Source of the DNA: Paraburkholderia sp.
GTDB taxonomy: Bacteria > Pseudomonadota > Gammaproteobacteria > Burkholderiales > Burkholderiaceae
Assembly (NCBI GenBank): GCA_004322045.1
Contig: SCRN01000023.1
Location: forward strand, 124,001 to 188,000
DNA: 64,000 nucleotides
Reading direction: 5' to 3'
Position 1 is the first letter of the stretch; every line of letters begins with the position of its first letter. This document shows, one piece after another, positions 1 to 10,882 of the stretch. Position numbers and translations under genes: made by a program. The notes under the pieces were generated by a model that did not search any database, was not told the origin of the DNA, and saw nothing but the letters and a program-made list of their open reading frames with translations.

Positions 1-2555
1 GCCGTTTCGGCCGAGCCCTGTGGGATCAAGCGCTGCGCTTGGTCAATCACCATCAACACACGCCCGGCGGCAGCACACTCGCCACGCAAACCGAGAAATT
101 CCGCCACTCCCCCGGCGGTCGCACCGCCACCCCTCCGGAAAAGCTCCGTCAAATCGCATCGGCATCGGTGCGCGCTTATCTCGGTGGGGAAAACACGATG
201 GCTGCACGCAAGTCCATCGTCGTTCACTACCTGAACACGGTGCCGCTCGCAGCGCAACCGGGCATCGGCGAAGTGGAGGGGCTTGGAGACGGGCTGACCG
301 CTTGGTACGGGCGCGATTTCGCGCAAGTCAATCGTCTGCTCGCGCAAGCGAGCACCGAAACGGGCAATGGCCCGATGGCGCCGGGCGTTCTCGCCGACGA
401 AGCCCTCGCATTCAAACAGGTGCTTTCGCTTCTGATCGCGCAGCGCGCGCCGTCATACTACCTCGTGCGCAATCGGCCTGCGCTCGAAGCGCTGACCGAC
501 AGCTACATCCGCGTACTCGCCGCCAACGGCGTGATCTCGGCGCCTTTGCGCGATGCCGCCCTCGCCGCTTCGCTCGAAACGCACAGAGCCTCGCCGCCGA
601 AGCCGGAGATGTCGTTCGTCGCGCGCAAGGCCGTCACGCTCGTGCGCTCGCAGTTGCAACAAACGCTTGGCGTCGCGAGCTTCTACGATCTCGATCGGCT
701 CGACCTCACCGTGCATTCGACGCTGAACGATGCAGTCCAGCGCGCCGTGAGCGAGCGCCTCGCGCAAGCGGCCACCATCGAAGGCGCCAAGGCGGCCGGC
801 CTGTACGGCTTCGAAATGCTGCGCCCCGGGGACGACCCTTCAAAAATCTCCTTCAGCTTCATCTTGTTCGAACACAAGAGCGGCGCCGATGTCGTGCGCG
901 TGCAAACGGACAGCGTGAATCAGCCGTTCGACATCAACGGCGGCGCGCGTTTGAACCTCGGCTCGACCGCGAAGCTGCGCACGCTGATCACCTATCTGCA
1001 GATCGTCTCGGCGCTGCACGACCGTTATGCATCCCTGAGCCGCGCACAACTGCAGCGCACGAGCGTCGATCCGCTCGACGGTCTCTCCCGCTGGGCGCTC
1101 GACTACCTCGCCGACGCGAAAGACCGCTCGCTTTCCGCCATGCTCGATGCGGCCGTCGAGCGCAAGTATTCGGCAAACCCCGGGGAAACCTTCTACACCG
1201 GCGGAGGCGCGCAGGCGTTCACGAACTTCGACAAAGCCGAGAACGGACGCATTCTCACCGTGCGCGAGGCATTCCAGCATTCGGTCAATCTCGTGTTCGT
1301 GCGACTCATGCGCGACATCGTCCATTACGAGATGGTCGAATCGGCCGGGCCTTCCGCGCATTGGTTCGACGATCCCGCGCTCCGTCATCGCTACCTCGTG
1401 CAGTTCGCCGATCAGGAAAGCCTCGTCTACCTGCACCGGTTCTACGTGAAGTACCACGGCAAAACGCCCGACGATGCGCTCGACACGCTGATCGCAGACA
1501 TGCGCAAGAGCCCGCCGAAGCTCGCTACGGCGCTGCGCAGCATCGCGCCCGATGCGCCGTTCCCCTGGTTCGCCGCCCGCATGCGCGCCGCGCTCAAGCG
1601 CACGCCGAGCGCCTCGCTCTCCGACGACGATCTCGCCAAGCTCTACACGAAGTACGGCATCGACAAGTTCAACTTGAACGATCGCGGCTACATTTCGGGC
1701 GTTCACCCCATCGCTTTGTGGATGCTCGCTTATCTGCGCCAGCATCCCGACGCGACCGAAGCGCAGTTGCGCGAGGCGAGCCGCGACGCGCGGCTCACGT
1801 CGTACGCGTGGCTATTCAAGACCCGGCACCACCTGACGCAGGATCGCCGCATTCGCCACATGGTCGAGTTGCAGGCGTATGCCGCCATCGGCAAGTCCTG
1901 GCGGGCGCTGGGCTATCCGTTCGAGACGGTCACGCCGTCCTATGCGGCTGCGATCGGCGCTTCGGGCGATCGCCCCAACGCGCTCGCGCAGTTGATGGGC
2001 ATCATTGCCGCCGACGGCAAGATGCGCCGGGCGCAAAGCATCGACACGCTCGCGTTCGCCGCGGGCACGCCATTCGAGACGCATTTCGCTCACGCGCCCA
2101 GCGCGGGCAAAGAAGTCATGTCGCCCGAGATCGTGGCCGTCGCACGCCGGCTCTTGCACCAGGTCGTGCAAGGCGGCACGGGCGGGCGCCTCGCTAAGGG
2201 GTTGCCGCTTGGCGATGGGCGCACGCTCGAGGTCTACGGCAAGACCGGCACCGGCGACCAACGCTTCGAAGTCTATGCACGCGGCGCGCGCCTCATCGAA
2301 TCGCGCAAGGTGAACCGCACGGCCACGTTCGTGTTCGCCGTCGGCGACCGTTTTTACGGCACGCTAACGGCTTACGCGCATGAGCCCTATGCTGCGCGCT
2401 ACGACTACACCAGTGCGATGGCGGTGCAGTTGCTCAAATCGCTCGGCCCCTCGCTCGCTCCGGTTCTTGTCGCAGACGAAGCGCAAGTGAAAGCAGCCAG
2501 TGCGAAGGCCGACGCGTTGGCGCCGGCCGCTCCCGAATCCATGCCCTCCTTCTGA
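1..2555 (+). CDS. Class A penicillin-binding protein (GT51 + transpeptidase), 5' end cut by window
   Basis: Bifunctional peptidoglycan synthase fragment: a glycosyltransferase polymerises lipid II and a penicillin-binding domain cross-links stem peptides in the periplasm. The frame is open from base 3 through the window edge, so the first listed ATG/GTG is not the start. The GT51 motif GGSTLATQ is encoded at 66-89, followed by a YLNTVPLAA stretch typical of the end of the GT fold. The transpeptidase triad is visible: STAK (codons 963-974), an SVN motif about 110 residues later, and KTGTG (from 2241). The amino-terminal membrane anchor and the catalytic Glu of the GT domain lie outside the window. 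The wide spacing between SVN and KTG suggests an insertion, so this is probably an atypical paralogue and not housekeeping PBP1a. A terminator follows at 2704-2739. Confidence 0.85.
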   Translation, partial: RFGRALWDQALRLVNHHQHTPGGSTLATQTEKFRHSPGGRTATPPEKLRQIASASVRAYLGGENTMAARKSIVVHYLNTVPLAAQPGIGEVEGLGDGLTAWYGRDFAQVNRLLAQASTETGNGPMAPGVLADEALAFKQVLSLLIAQRAPSYYLVRNRPALEALTDSYIRVLAANGVISAPLRDAALAASLETHRASPPKPEMSFVARKAVTLVRSQLQQTLGVASFYDLDRLDLTVHSTLNDAVQRAVSERLAQAATIEGAKAAGLYGFEMLRPGDDPSKISFSFILFEHKSGADVVRVQTDSVNQPFDINGGARLNLGSTAKLRTLITYLQIVSALHDRYASLSRAQLQRTSVDPLDGLSRWALDYLADAKDRSLSAMLDAAVERKYSANPGETFYTGGGAQAFTNFDKAENGRILTVREAFQHSVNLVFVRLMRDIVHYEMVESAGPSAHWFDDPALRHRYLVQFADQESLVYLHRFYVKYHGKTPDDALDTLIADMRKSPPKLATALRSIAPDAPFPWFAARMRAALKRTPSASLSDDDLAKLYTKYGIDKFNLNDRGYISGVHPIALWMLAYLRQHPDATEAQLREASRDARLTSYAWLFKTRHHLTQDRRIRHMVELQAYAAIGKSWRALGYPFETVTPSYAAAIGASGDRPNALAQLMGIIAADGKMRRAQSIDTLAFAAGTPFETHFAHAPSAGKEVMSPEIVAVARRLLHQVVQGGTGGRLAKGLPLGDGRTLEVYGKTGTGDQRFEVYARGARLIESRKVNRTATFVFAVGDRFYGTLTAYAHEPYAARYDYTSAMAVQLLKSLGPSLAPVLVADEAQVKAASAKADALAPAAPESMPSF

Positions 2556-2703
2556 CGCGCCACGTGCGCCGCGATATTGCGCTCCGTCCCCAAGGCGCGG
2601 GGTGGAACGGGCACGTGCGTTGCGGCTTGGAGAATGTCCAGCGCGCCAAGCATGAAGCGCTAGCTCACGGCCGTTGCGACAGGAAGCGATCGGCCGAAGC
2701 CGA

Positions 2704-2739
2704 GGGGCGGATCCTCACTGGGTCCGCCCCGATTTTTTT
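2704..2739 (+). terminator. Rho-independent terminator inside the 3' end of the convergent lysR gene
   Basis: Perfect 8-bp stem GGGGCGGA / TCCGCCCC (2704-2711 and 2723-2730) followed by seven T. It sits about 150 bp after the penicillin-binding protein gene. Its 3' arm and T-tract encode the last residues of the LysR protein on the other strand, so the two functions share the same bases. Confidence 0.75.
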
Positions 2740-3617
2740 GCCTGCGCGAGGATGAAGTCGATAAAGGTAGCCGCCGCGCGCGTTTGATGGCGATCCGGCA
2801 TGTAGAGCAGGTACATGCGCGTGCCGAAGATGCTGAGCCGCCACTCGTCGAGCGTCGTCACGACGTCGCCGCAGCGGATGTCTTCCTGCACGACATAATC
2901 GGGCACGATGCCGACGCCCAGACCCGCACGCACCGCCTGCCTCAAAAACAGAAAGTTTTCGGAAATCAGCGTGGGCTCGAGCAGGACTTCGTGCCGCTCC
3001 TCGCCCAGGTAGGCCGCCACGCGCAATTGGCGCCCGACCACCGTCGCCGTGATGAGCGGTGTCGTGCCGAGCTCGGCCAGTTGCGTCGGCAAACCATGCT
3101 CGCTCGCGTAAGCCTTGGATGCGCAGGCGACATAACGCACTGCGCCCATGTCGCGCGCCACGAGGTTTTGCGGCGGCTCCGACATCACACGCACTGCAAT
3201 ATCGACTTCATCGCGAAGCAAGTCTTCCACGCGGTTCTCGAACACGACGTCCAGCACGATGCCGGGATGCAGCCGCTTGAACTCGAGCAGCCAATCGGCC
3301 ATCACCAGTTGCCCATAGCCGCTTGGCACGGACAGCCGCACTCGGCCCTGCAGCGTGCGACCGAGCGTCTCCACCGTCTCCCGCGCGGCTTCGAGCGCGC
3401 GCCGGATCGCGCGGCCATGCTCGACGAGGCGCAGGCCCACTTCGGTCGGCTCGACGCGGCGCGTCGTGCGGCGCACGAGCTGCAGCCCGAGCGTGCGCTC
3501 GAACTGATTCAGGTGGTAGCTGACGTTGGCGCGGGTCATCTTCAGCCTGCGCGCCGCCTCGCTCAGATTACCGGCTTCGAGAATTTCGACGAGCAGAGAA
3601 AGGGAATTGAGGTCCAC
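2715..3617 (-). CDS. LysR-family transcriptional regulator
   Basis: 300-residue LysR-type regulator. The N-terminal winged helix-turn-helix starts VDLNSLSLLVEILEAGNLSE and contains the recognition-helix stretch RRLKMTRANVSYHLNQFER; the rest is the periplasmic-binding-like effector domain. The GTG at 3617 gives the usual family length; an upstream TTG at 3686 would add 23 residues lying inside the operator-like palindrome and was not chosen. The gene is divergent from the bifunctional enoyl-CoA hydratase gene at 3762, so it probably controls that acyl-CoA degradation operon in response to a pathway intermediate. The effector cannot be told from sequence. Confidence 0.88.
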   Translation of the reverse strand: MDLNSLSLLVEILEAGNLSEAARRLKMTRANVSYHLNQFERTLGLQLVRRTTRRVEPTEVGLRLVEHGRAIRRALEAARETVETLGRTLQGRVRLSVPSGYGQLVMADWLLEFKRLHPGIVLDVVFENRVEDLLRDEVDIAVRVMSEPPQNLVARDMGAVRYVACASKAYASEHGLPTQLAELGTTPLITATVVGRQLRVAAYLGEERHEVLLEPTLISENFLFLRQAVRAGLGVGIVPDYVVQEDIRCGDVVTTLDEWRLSIFGTRMYLLYMPDRHQTRAAATFIDFILAQAKKSGRTQ

Positions 3618-3671
3618 GCAGCTTCCGCCAGCTTGTAAATCAGGGAGAATCGTTGCATCGTCAAATTTTAT

Positions 3672-3686
3672 TTGACAGTCTGTCAA
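3672..3686. promoter_or_regulatory. Palindrome TTGACAG-T-CTGTCAA, candidate LysR operator/promoter
   Basis: Perfect 7-bp arms around one central base in the intergenic region between lysR and the fadB-like gene. Each arm also reads as a consensus -35 box (TTGACA), one on each strand, so the site could be both the divergent promoter core and the regulator's binding site. A second half-palindrome, TTGAATTGTCAA, lies at 3694-3705. Confidence 0.55.
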
Positions 3687-3761
3687 CTCAAGCTTGAATT
3701 GTCAATTTCGGCTATCCCCTCGACAATCGGGCTACCGCCACCATCGAGTCCCGCCCCGCCC

Positions 3762-5891
<2,130 letters not shown>

Positions 5892-6022
5892 TGCCTGCTA
5901 CGCTAACGGTCACTCCTGCGAACGTACCTTGTCCTGCGCAGCGCAAGGAGTGACGCGGCGCAATCGCCGTGCAATCGCGACGGCGCAGGCGCCATCAAAC
6001 GACCACCCGCGAGGGCGAACCG

Positions 6023-7231
6023 ATGGACTTGAATTTCACGGCAGAAGAAGAGGCGTTTCGTGCCGAAGTTCGGCGTTTTCTCGACGAACGGCTGCCGGCG
6101 CGCATGGCCCATAAAGTCAAGCACGGACTGCGGCTCACGCGCGAGGACATGGCGCAATGGCACGCCATTCTGAACGAGCGTGGCTGGCTCGCGAGCCACT
6201 GGCCGCGCGAGCACGGGGGCACCGGTTGGAGCGCGGTCGAGCGCTTCATCTTCGATAACGAATGCGCGCTGGCGGGCGCGCCGCGCATCGTGCCGTTCGG
6301 CGTGAACATGCTCGGCCCCGTGCTGATCAAGTACGGCAACGAAGCGCAAAAACGCCATTTCCTGCCGCGCATTCTCGACGGCAGCCACTGGTGGTGCCAG
6401 GGCTATTCCGAACCGGGCGCCGGCTCGGATCTCGCATCGCTGTCCACGCGCGCACAACGCAAGGTGGACGCGCGCGGCGAACACTATCTGGTCAACGGCC
6501 AGAAGACGTGGACCACGCTCGGCCACTACGCGAACATGATGTTCTGCCTCGTGCGCACGGCCACCGACGTGCGCAAGCAGGAAGGTATCAGCTTCTTGCT
6601 GATCGACATGAGCACGCCCGGCATCGAGGTGCGCCCCATCGTCACGCTCGATGGCGAGCACGAGGTCAATGAGGTATTTTTCACCGATGTGCGCGTGCCC
6701 GTGGAGAACCTTGTCGGCGAGGAGAACCGCGGTTGGACCTACGCGAAGTACCTACTCACTTACGAACGCACCAATATTGCTGGTATCGGATTTTCGACGG
6801 CGGCGCTCGAGCGGCTCGAACGAGCCGCGGCAACGGTCATGCATCGAGGGCACCCGCTGGCCGAAGACCCGCTCTTTGCAGCGCGGATGGCGCGCGTGGC
6901 GATCGATCTCGATAACATGCGGACCACCAACCTGCGCATGATCGCTGCCGCCGCGGGCGGCGGCGCGCCGGGCGCGCAAAGTTCCATGCTGAAAGTGCGC
7001 GGCACGCAGATCCGCCAGGAAATCGCCGGGTTGATGCGACGCGCACTGGGCCCCTATGCCCAGCCGTTCATCGACGAGGCGTTCGACGAGGGATACGAGG
7101 GCGGGCCGCTCGGCCCGTTCGACGCGCCCGACGCCGCAAAGAGCGACTTCAACAACTACAAGCTTTCGATCTTCGGCGGCTCGAACGAGATTCAAAAGAA
7201 CATCATCGCGAAAGCGATCCTTGACCTCTGA
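6023..7231 (+). CDS. Acyl-CoA dehydrogenase, probable catalytic subunit
   Basis: 402-residue FAD-dependent acyl-CoA dehydrogenase. Features seen are the FAD/substrate motif YSEPGAGSDLASL, WTTLGHYA, and the C-terminal SIFGGSNEIQKNIIAK. At the usual catalytic position of short- and medium-chain enzymes (IYEGT) this protein has IFGG, without Glu; a Glu is present instead at the isovaleryl-CoA-dehydrogenase position (TYERTNIAG). Electrons would pass to ETF, encoded at 26770-28483. Start ATG 6023 begins the conserved MDLNFTAEEEAFR; a frame extension back to 5969 has no family support. The second subunit gene starts 12 bp downstream. Confidence 0.9.
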   Translation: MDLNFTAEEEAFRAEVRRFLDERLPARMAHKVKHGLRLTREDMAQWHAILNERGWLASHWPREHGGTGWSAVERFIFDNECALAGAPRIVPFGVNMLGPVLIKYGNEAQKRHFLPRILDGSHWWCQGYSEPGAGSDLASLSTRAQRKVDARGEHYLVNGQKTWTTLGHYANMMFCLVRTATDVRKQEGISFLLIDMSTPGIEVRPIVTLDGEHEVNEVFFTDVRVPVENLVGEENRGWTYAKYLLTYERTNIAGIGFSTAALERLERAAATVMHRGHPLAEDPLFAARMARVAIDLDNMRTTNLRMIAAAAGGGAPGAQSSMLKVRGTQIRQEIAGLMRRALGPYAQPFIDEAFDEGYEGGPLGPFDAPDAAKSDFNNYKLSIFGGSNEIQKNIIAKAILDL

Positions 7232-7243
7232 AAGGGCTCGACG

Positions 7244-8419
7244 ATGAACTTCGAAGTGACCGACGAACAGCGGATGCTTGCCGATACGCTCGCGCGATTC
7301 GTCGCCGAGCAATACGGATTCGCCACACGCGAGCGCAACGCGCGCTCGCCCGAAGGATTCGACCGCGCGATGTGGCGACGCTTCGGCGAGCTCGGCGCGA
7401 TCGGCGCGCTATTTGCGCCCGAGCACGGCGGCTTCGGCGGTAGCGGTGACGATATCGCCGTCGTCTTCGAGCAGTTGGGCCGCGGCTTGGTGGTCGAACC
7501 GTTTCTCGGTGCGCTCGTGGCGGGCCGCGTGCTCGCGCTGGCTGGCAACGAAATGCGGCGAACTGAGCTATTACGGCTGATCGACGGCGAAACGGTCGTT
7601 GCGCTGGCCCACGGCGAACCCGATTCGCGATACGAGGCGGCGCGCGTCGCGGCCACCGCCGTGCGCGCCGGCGACGGCTGGCGCTTGAACGGAGCGAAGG
7701 CCGTGGTGCCGTTCGGCGCAGCGGCCGACGGGTTCGTCGTTTCGGCTCGCACGAGCGGCGATGTGGATGCCGAGCACGGCATCTCGCTGTACTGGGTGCC
7801 GCGCGGTACACCGGGTGTCGCGCTGCGCGACTACGCGTTGATCGACGGCGGCCGCAGCGCGGAAGTGATTTTCGACGACGTGAAGCTAGCGGACGATGCG
7901 CTGATCGGTGCAGTGGACGATGGCTTCGCCACGCTCGAAACGGCGCTCGGCGCAGGTCTGCTTGCGCTGTCCGCCGAAGCGCTGGGTGCAATGCAAACCG
8001 CGTTCTCTGCCACGCTCGAGTACTTGCGCACGCGTCGTCAGTTCGGCGTGCCGATCGGCAGTTTTCAGGCACTGCAACATCGCATGGCCGATCTCGCGAT
8101 CGATATCGAGCAAGTGCGCTCCGCCGTCATCAACGCATCTGCCGCGCTCGATGGCCCGCGCGTTGCGCGCGAGCGGGCACTGTCGGCGGCCAAGTACACG
8201 GCGTGCGAAGTCGGCGCGCGGCTATCGCGCGAAGCCGTGCAACTGCATGGAGGCATCGGCATGACCTGGGAGTTGCCGCTTTCGCACTACGCGAAGCGGC
8301 TCGTCATGATCGATCACCAGTACGGCGACGAAGATCATCATCTGGCCAGATACATTTCGCTCGGGCGCACGCCGACGCAAGCGGCGCAATCGGCCGTTGC
8401 ACCATCGACGCAAGCGTGA
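7244..8419 (+). CDS. Acyl-CoA dehydrogenase, probable non-catalytic partner subunit
   Basis: 391 residues of the acyl-CoA dehydrogenase fold, beginning MNFEVTDEQRMLADTLARF and ending with LHGGIGMTWELPLSHYAKR. Neither known position of the catalytic Glu is occupied: the helix equivalent to the isovaleryl enzyme reads LETALGAGLLAL and the C-terminal loop reads MIDHQYGDEDHH. Paired genes in which one protein lacks the base are known for alpha2beta2 acyl-CoA dehydrogenases of steroid and cyclic-acid degradation. With the gene just upstream this suggests a heterotetramer acting on a bulky acyl-CoA; that is inference. The stop precedes the next start by 16 bp. Confidence 0.87.
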   Translation: MNFEVTDEQRMLADTLARFVAEQYGFATRERNARSPEGFDRAMWRRFGELGAIGALFAPEHGGFGGSGDDIAVVFEQLGRGLVVEPFLGALVAGRVLALAGNEMRRTELLRLIDGETVVALAHGEPDSRYEAARVAATAVRAGDGWRLNGAKAVVPFGAAADGFVVSARTSGDVDAEHGISLYWVPRGTPGVALRDYALIDGGRSAEVIFDDVKLADDALIGAVDDGFATLETALGAGLLALSAEALGAMQTAFSATLEYLRTRRQFGVPIGSFQALQHRMADLAIDIEQVRSAVINASAALDGPRVARERALSAAKYTACEVGARLSREAVQLHGGIGMTWELPLSHYAKRLVMIDHQYGDEDHHLARYISLGRTPTQAAQSAVAPSTQA

Positions 8420-8435
8420 GCGAGGACGCCGCGAG

Positions 8436-9674
8436 ATGAACGAATCGAACGAATCGAACAAATCGAACTTTGAGCGGGGCGCCGCTCTGCCGCTATCGGG
8501 CGTCCGCGTACTCGACCTCTCGCGCGTGTTCGCCGGGCCGTCGTGCGCGATGGCGCTGGCCGACCTCGGCGCTGAAGTCATCAAGATCGAGCATCCGAAG
8601 CGCGGCGACGACACGCGCGACTGGGGCTCGCGCGTCGGTGCGACCGAGACCTGCTACTTCAACAGCGTGAACCGCAACAAGCGCTCGGTGACGCTCGATC
8701 TGCAGACCGACGAAGGGGCGCGGCTCGCACGCGAGCTTGCGCTCAAAAGCGACATCGTCGTCGAGAATTTCAAGCTCGGCGGTGCGCGCAAGTTCGGCCT
8801 CGATTACGAGGCCTTGAGCCAAGAGCATCCATCGCTCGTGTACTGCTCGATTTCGGGCTATGGGCGTAGCGGGCCGGAGGCCGCGCGGCCCGGATACGAC
8901 CTCGTCGTGCAGGCCGAATCGGGCTTGATGGCGATGAACGGCGAGCCGACGCAGCCGCCGTTGAAGTTCGGCGTCGCCGTCGTCGATTTGGTCACGGGCA
9001 TGTACGCGGCTCAAGCGATCCTCGCGGCATTGTTCGATCGAGCGCGCACCGGACGCGGACGCCGCATCGAGATGGCGCTGTTCGATTGCGGCGTGGCGAT
9101 CACGTCTTACTATGGCCTCGAAGCGTTGCTCGCCGGCGAGGATCCCCCGCGCTACGGCAACGCGCATCCGTCCATCGTCCCGTATGGCGTCTTCGATGCG
9201 AAAGATGGACCCATCGTCGTCACCGTCGGCACGAACGCGCAATTCGAGCGGTTTTGCCGCGACGTCATCGAACGGCCCGACTTGGCCGAAGACGATCGCT
9301 TCCAGACGAACCTTGGGCGCGGCACGCATCGCGAACCGTTGATCGCTCAGATCAAAGCGGAACTGGGCAAACGCGAACGCGCCACCTTGCTCGCGCGGCT
9401 GACGGCCGCAGGCATTCCTTGCGGGGAAGTGATGGGGTTACTGGAAGCGTTGACGTCCCCGCGGGCCGCCGCAGCCGCGCTGGTCACCGAGCAGGCGCAT
9501 CCGGTGGCGGGCACCGAGCATGTTCTCGCGCCGCCCTATCGGCTCGACGGCGAGCGGCCGCCGGTCCGGCATGCGCCGCCGGTGCTCGGTGAAGGCACGG
9601 ACGAGGTGCTGCGCTCGGTGCTGGGTTTGGACGCTGAGACCGTCACGCAGCTTCGATGCAACGGTGTGATTTAG
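8436..9674 (+). CDS. CaiB/BaiF class III CoA-transferase
   Basis: 412-residue formyl-CoA-transferase-family enzyme that moves CoA between acids without free acyl-adenylate. N-terminal VRVLDLSRVFAGPSCAMALA and DLGAEVIKIEHP are family signatures, and the catalytic Asp is in RPGYDLVVQA, about residue 160. As the last gene of the run with the FadB-like protein and two acyl-CoA dehydrogenases, it could activate the pathway substrate. The N-terminus (ATG 8436) is a short Asn/Ser/Glu repeat encoded by three near-identical AACGAATCG units before the conserved fold begins. An upstream in-frame ATG at 8397 lies within the preceding gene and is not favoured. Confidence 0.9.
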   Translation: MNESNESNKSNFERGAALPLSGVRVLDLSRVFAGPSCAMALADLGAEVIKIEHPKRGDDTRDWGSRVGATETCYFNSVNRNKRSVTLDLQTDEGARLARELALKSDIVVENFKLGGARKFGLDYEALSQEHPSLVYCSISGYGRSGPEAARPGYDLVVQAESGLMAMNGEPTQPPLKFGVAVVDLVTGMYAAQAILAALFDRARTGRGRRIEMALFDCGVAITSYYGLEALLAGEDPPRYGNAHPSIVPYGVFDAKDGPIVVTVGTNAQFERFCRDVIERPDLAEDDRFQTNLGRGTHREPLIAQIKAELGKRERATLLARLTAAGIPCGEVMGLLEALTSPRAAAAALVTEQAHPVAGTEHVLAPPYRLDGERPPVRHAPPVLGEGTDEVLRSVLGLDAETVTQLRCNGVI

Positions 9675-9725
9675 GCGGAGGGTCGATACGTTGAATCGAG
9701 CCGGGTGGGGTCCTGTCAGCCCAGG

Positions 9726-9795
9726 CCGAGCCGAGCCGAGCCGAGCCGAGCCGAGCCGAGCCGAGCCGAGCCGAGCCGAGCCGAGCCGAGCCGAG
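9726..9795. repeat. Microsatellite (CCGAG)x14
   Basis: Fourteen perfect tandem copies of the pentamer CCGAG between the CoA-transferase stop and the convergent XRE regulator stop. Flanks (CCAGG on the left, CCGCT on the right) are degenerate copies. It is intergenic and downstream of both neighbours, so a change in copy number would not shift a reading frame here. Confidence 0.97.
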
Positions 9796-9839
9796 CCGCT
9801 CTTAGCGTATCGCGTTAGCTTGCGTCCGCGCGCCTTGCC

Positions 9840-10694
9840 TTATCCGTGCTTCGCTTGATAGTCGCGCAACGCGTCGGCTGTGGCTGCATCGGCGGGAAAG
9901 AAGGCCTCGATGGCCAGTTCCGACAAAGTCACATCGACCGGCGAACCGAACACCGTGGTCGTGCTGAAAAACGACAATACCCCGATGTCCGTGCGCAGAC
10001 TGAACGGCACGACGACATCGGCCAACGGCGGTGGTTCGCCACTGTGTTCGGCCTTCGCGCCTGCGGGAGCCGGATAGGCTGCGAGTTCCTCGACCATTGC
10101 TGTGAGCGTCGGATCCCCGCTCGCTTGGGCCTGCCGCTCGATACGTTGCAGCGCGTGCGTGCGCCAACCGGTCCAATCGACGATATGCGGCGCAAGGCCA
10201 TCGGGATGGAGCGACAAGCGCATGACGTTGACGGGCGCTTCGAGCAATCGCGGATCGGCGCGCGCGACGAGCGGCGCCAATGCGGCGTTGGCGGCCACCA
10301 TCGTCCAATGCCGATCGATGGCGAGCGCGGGGTACGGCTCGTGGCCGCGCAGCACGAGTTGCACGGCCTCTCGCGCGGCATCGAGTTGCGGATCGCTCAA
10401 GGGCCGGTCGGCATAGAGCGGCGCATAGCCGGCGGCGACGAACAACGCGTTTCGCGCACGCAGCGGCACCTCGAGTTGTTCGGCCAGATGCATGAGCATC
10501 TCGCGGCTTGGCTGTGCGCGGCCGGACTCCACGAAACTGAGATGGCGCGTCGAAATCTGCGCCTCGGTGGCGAGCACGAGTTGGCTCATGCGGCGCCGTT
10601 GGCGCCACTCGCGCAGTAGATCGCCGACGGGGCGGCTCCCCCGTTGCGAGGCGGCGCGCGAGGGCGCGCGCGATGGGCTGAGGATCGAGTTCAT
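9840..10694 (-). CDS. XRE-family regulator with MmyB-like ligand-binding domain
   Basis: 284 residues. The N-terminal Cro/C1-type helix-turn-helix spans about residues 25-80 (LLREWRQRRRMSQLVLA, then ISTRHLSFVESGRAQPS). The C-terminal MmyB-type domain (from about 110) has a conserved NVMRLSLHPDGLAP segment and ends in the usual DVTLSELAIEAFFPADAAT stretch. ATG 10694 was chosen; an ATG-like start further upstream adds residues lying in the intergenic operator region. The gene is divergent from the SnoaL-like gene at 10883, a pairing that suggests local control of that gene. The ligand is unknown. Confidence 0.85.
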   Translation of the reverse strand: MNSILSPSRAPSRAASQRGSRPVGDLLREWRQRRRMSQLVLATEAQISTRHLSFVESGRAQPSREMLMHLAEQLEVPLRARNALFVAAGYAPLYADRPLSDPQLDAAREAVQLVLRGHEPYPALAIDRHWTMVAANAALAPLVARADPRLLEAPVNVMRLSLHPDGLAPHIVDWTGWRTHALQRIERQAQASGDPTLTAMVEELAAYPAPAGAKAEHSGEPPPLADVVVPFSLRTDIGVLSFFSTTTVFGSPVDVTLSELAIEAFFPADAATADALRDYQAKHG

Positions 10695-10728
10695 AACGGC
10701 GATCATAGCGAAACGCCGCGGTGTTTCC

Positions 10729-10745
10729 ATTACCTTGCACGTAAT
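10729..10745. promoter_or_regulatory. Inverted repeat ATTAC-N7-GTAAT, candidate operator
   Basis: Perfect 5-bp arms (10729-10733 and 10741-10745) separated by CTTGCAC, lying 35 bp upstream of the XRE regulator start in the divergent intergenic region. Size and spacing fit a dimeric Cro/C1-type regulator; no binding data are available. Confidence 0.4.
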
Positions 10746-10882
10746 CGACGCGCCTCGCGCTTTGTCCGAAGCTTCGGTCCAGGCGCTAACTGCATCGACC
10801 TGGACAAGGCGAATTGCACTAGCGACCGAGCGATACGGCCACCCTGCGCCGTTACCCTTTACTTTGAGTATTGGAGAGAGCC

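Noticed and set aside
840-1745. Long minus-strand frame opposite the penicillin-binding protein gene
   Set aside because: Composition-driven antisense shadow: Arg/Ala/Val-rich, no family sequence, no ribosome site, and the plus strand carries intact catalytic motifs.
9726-9795. Possible CRISPR array
   Set aside because: Contiguous 5-bp repeats with no spacers and no cas genes in the window.
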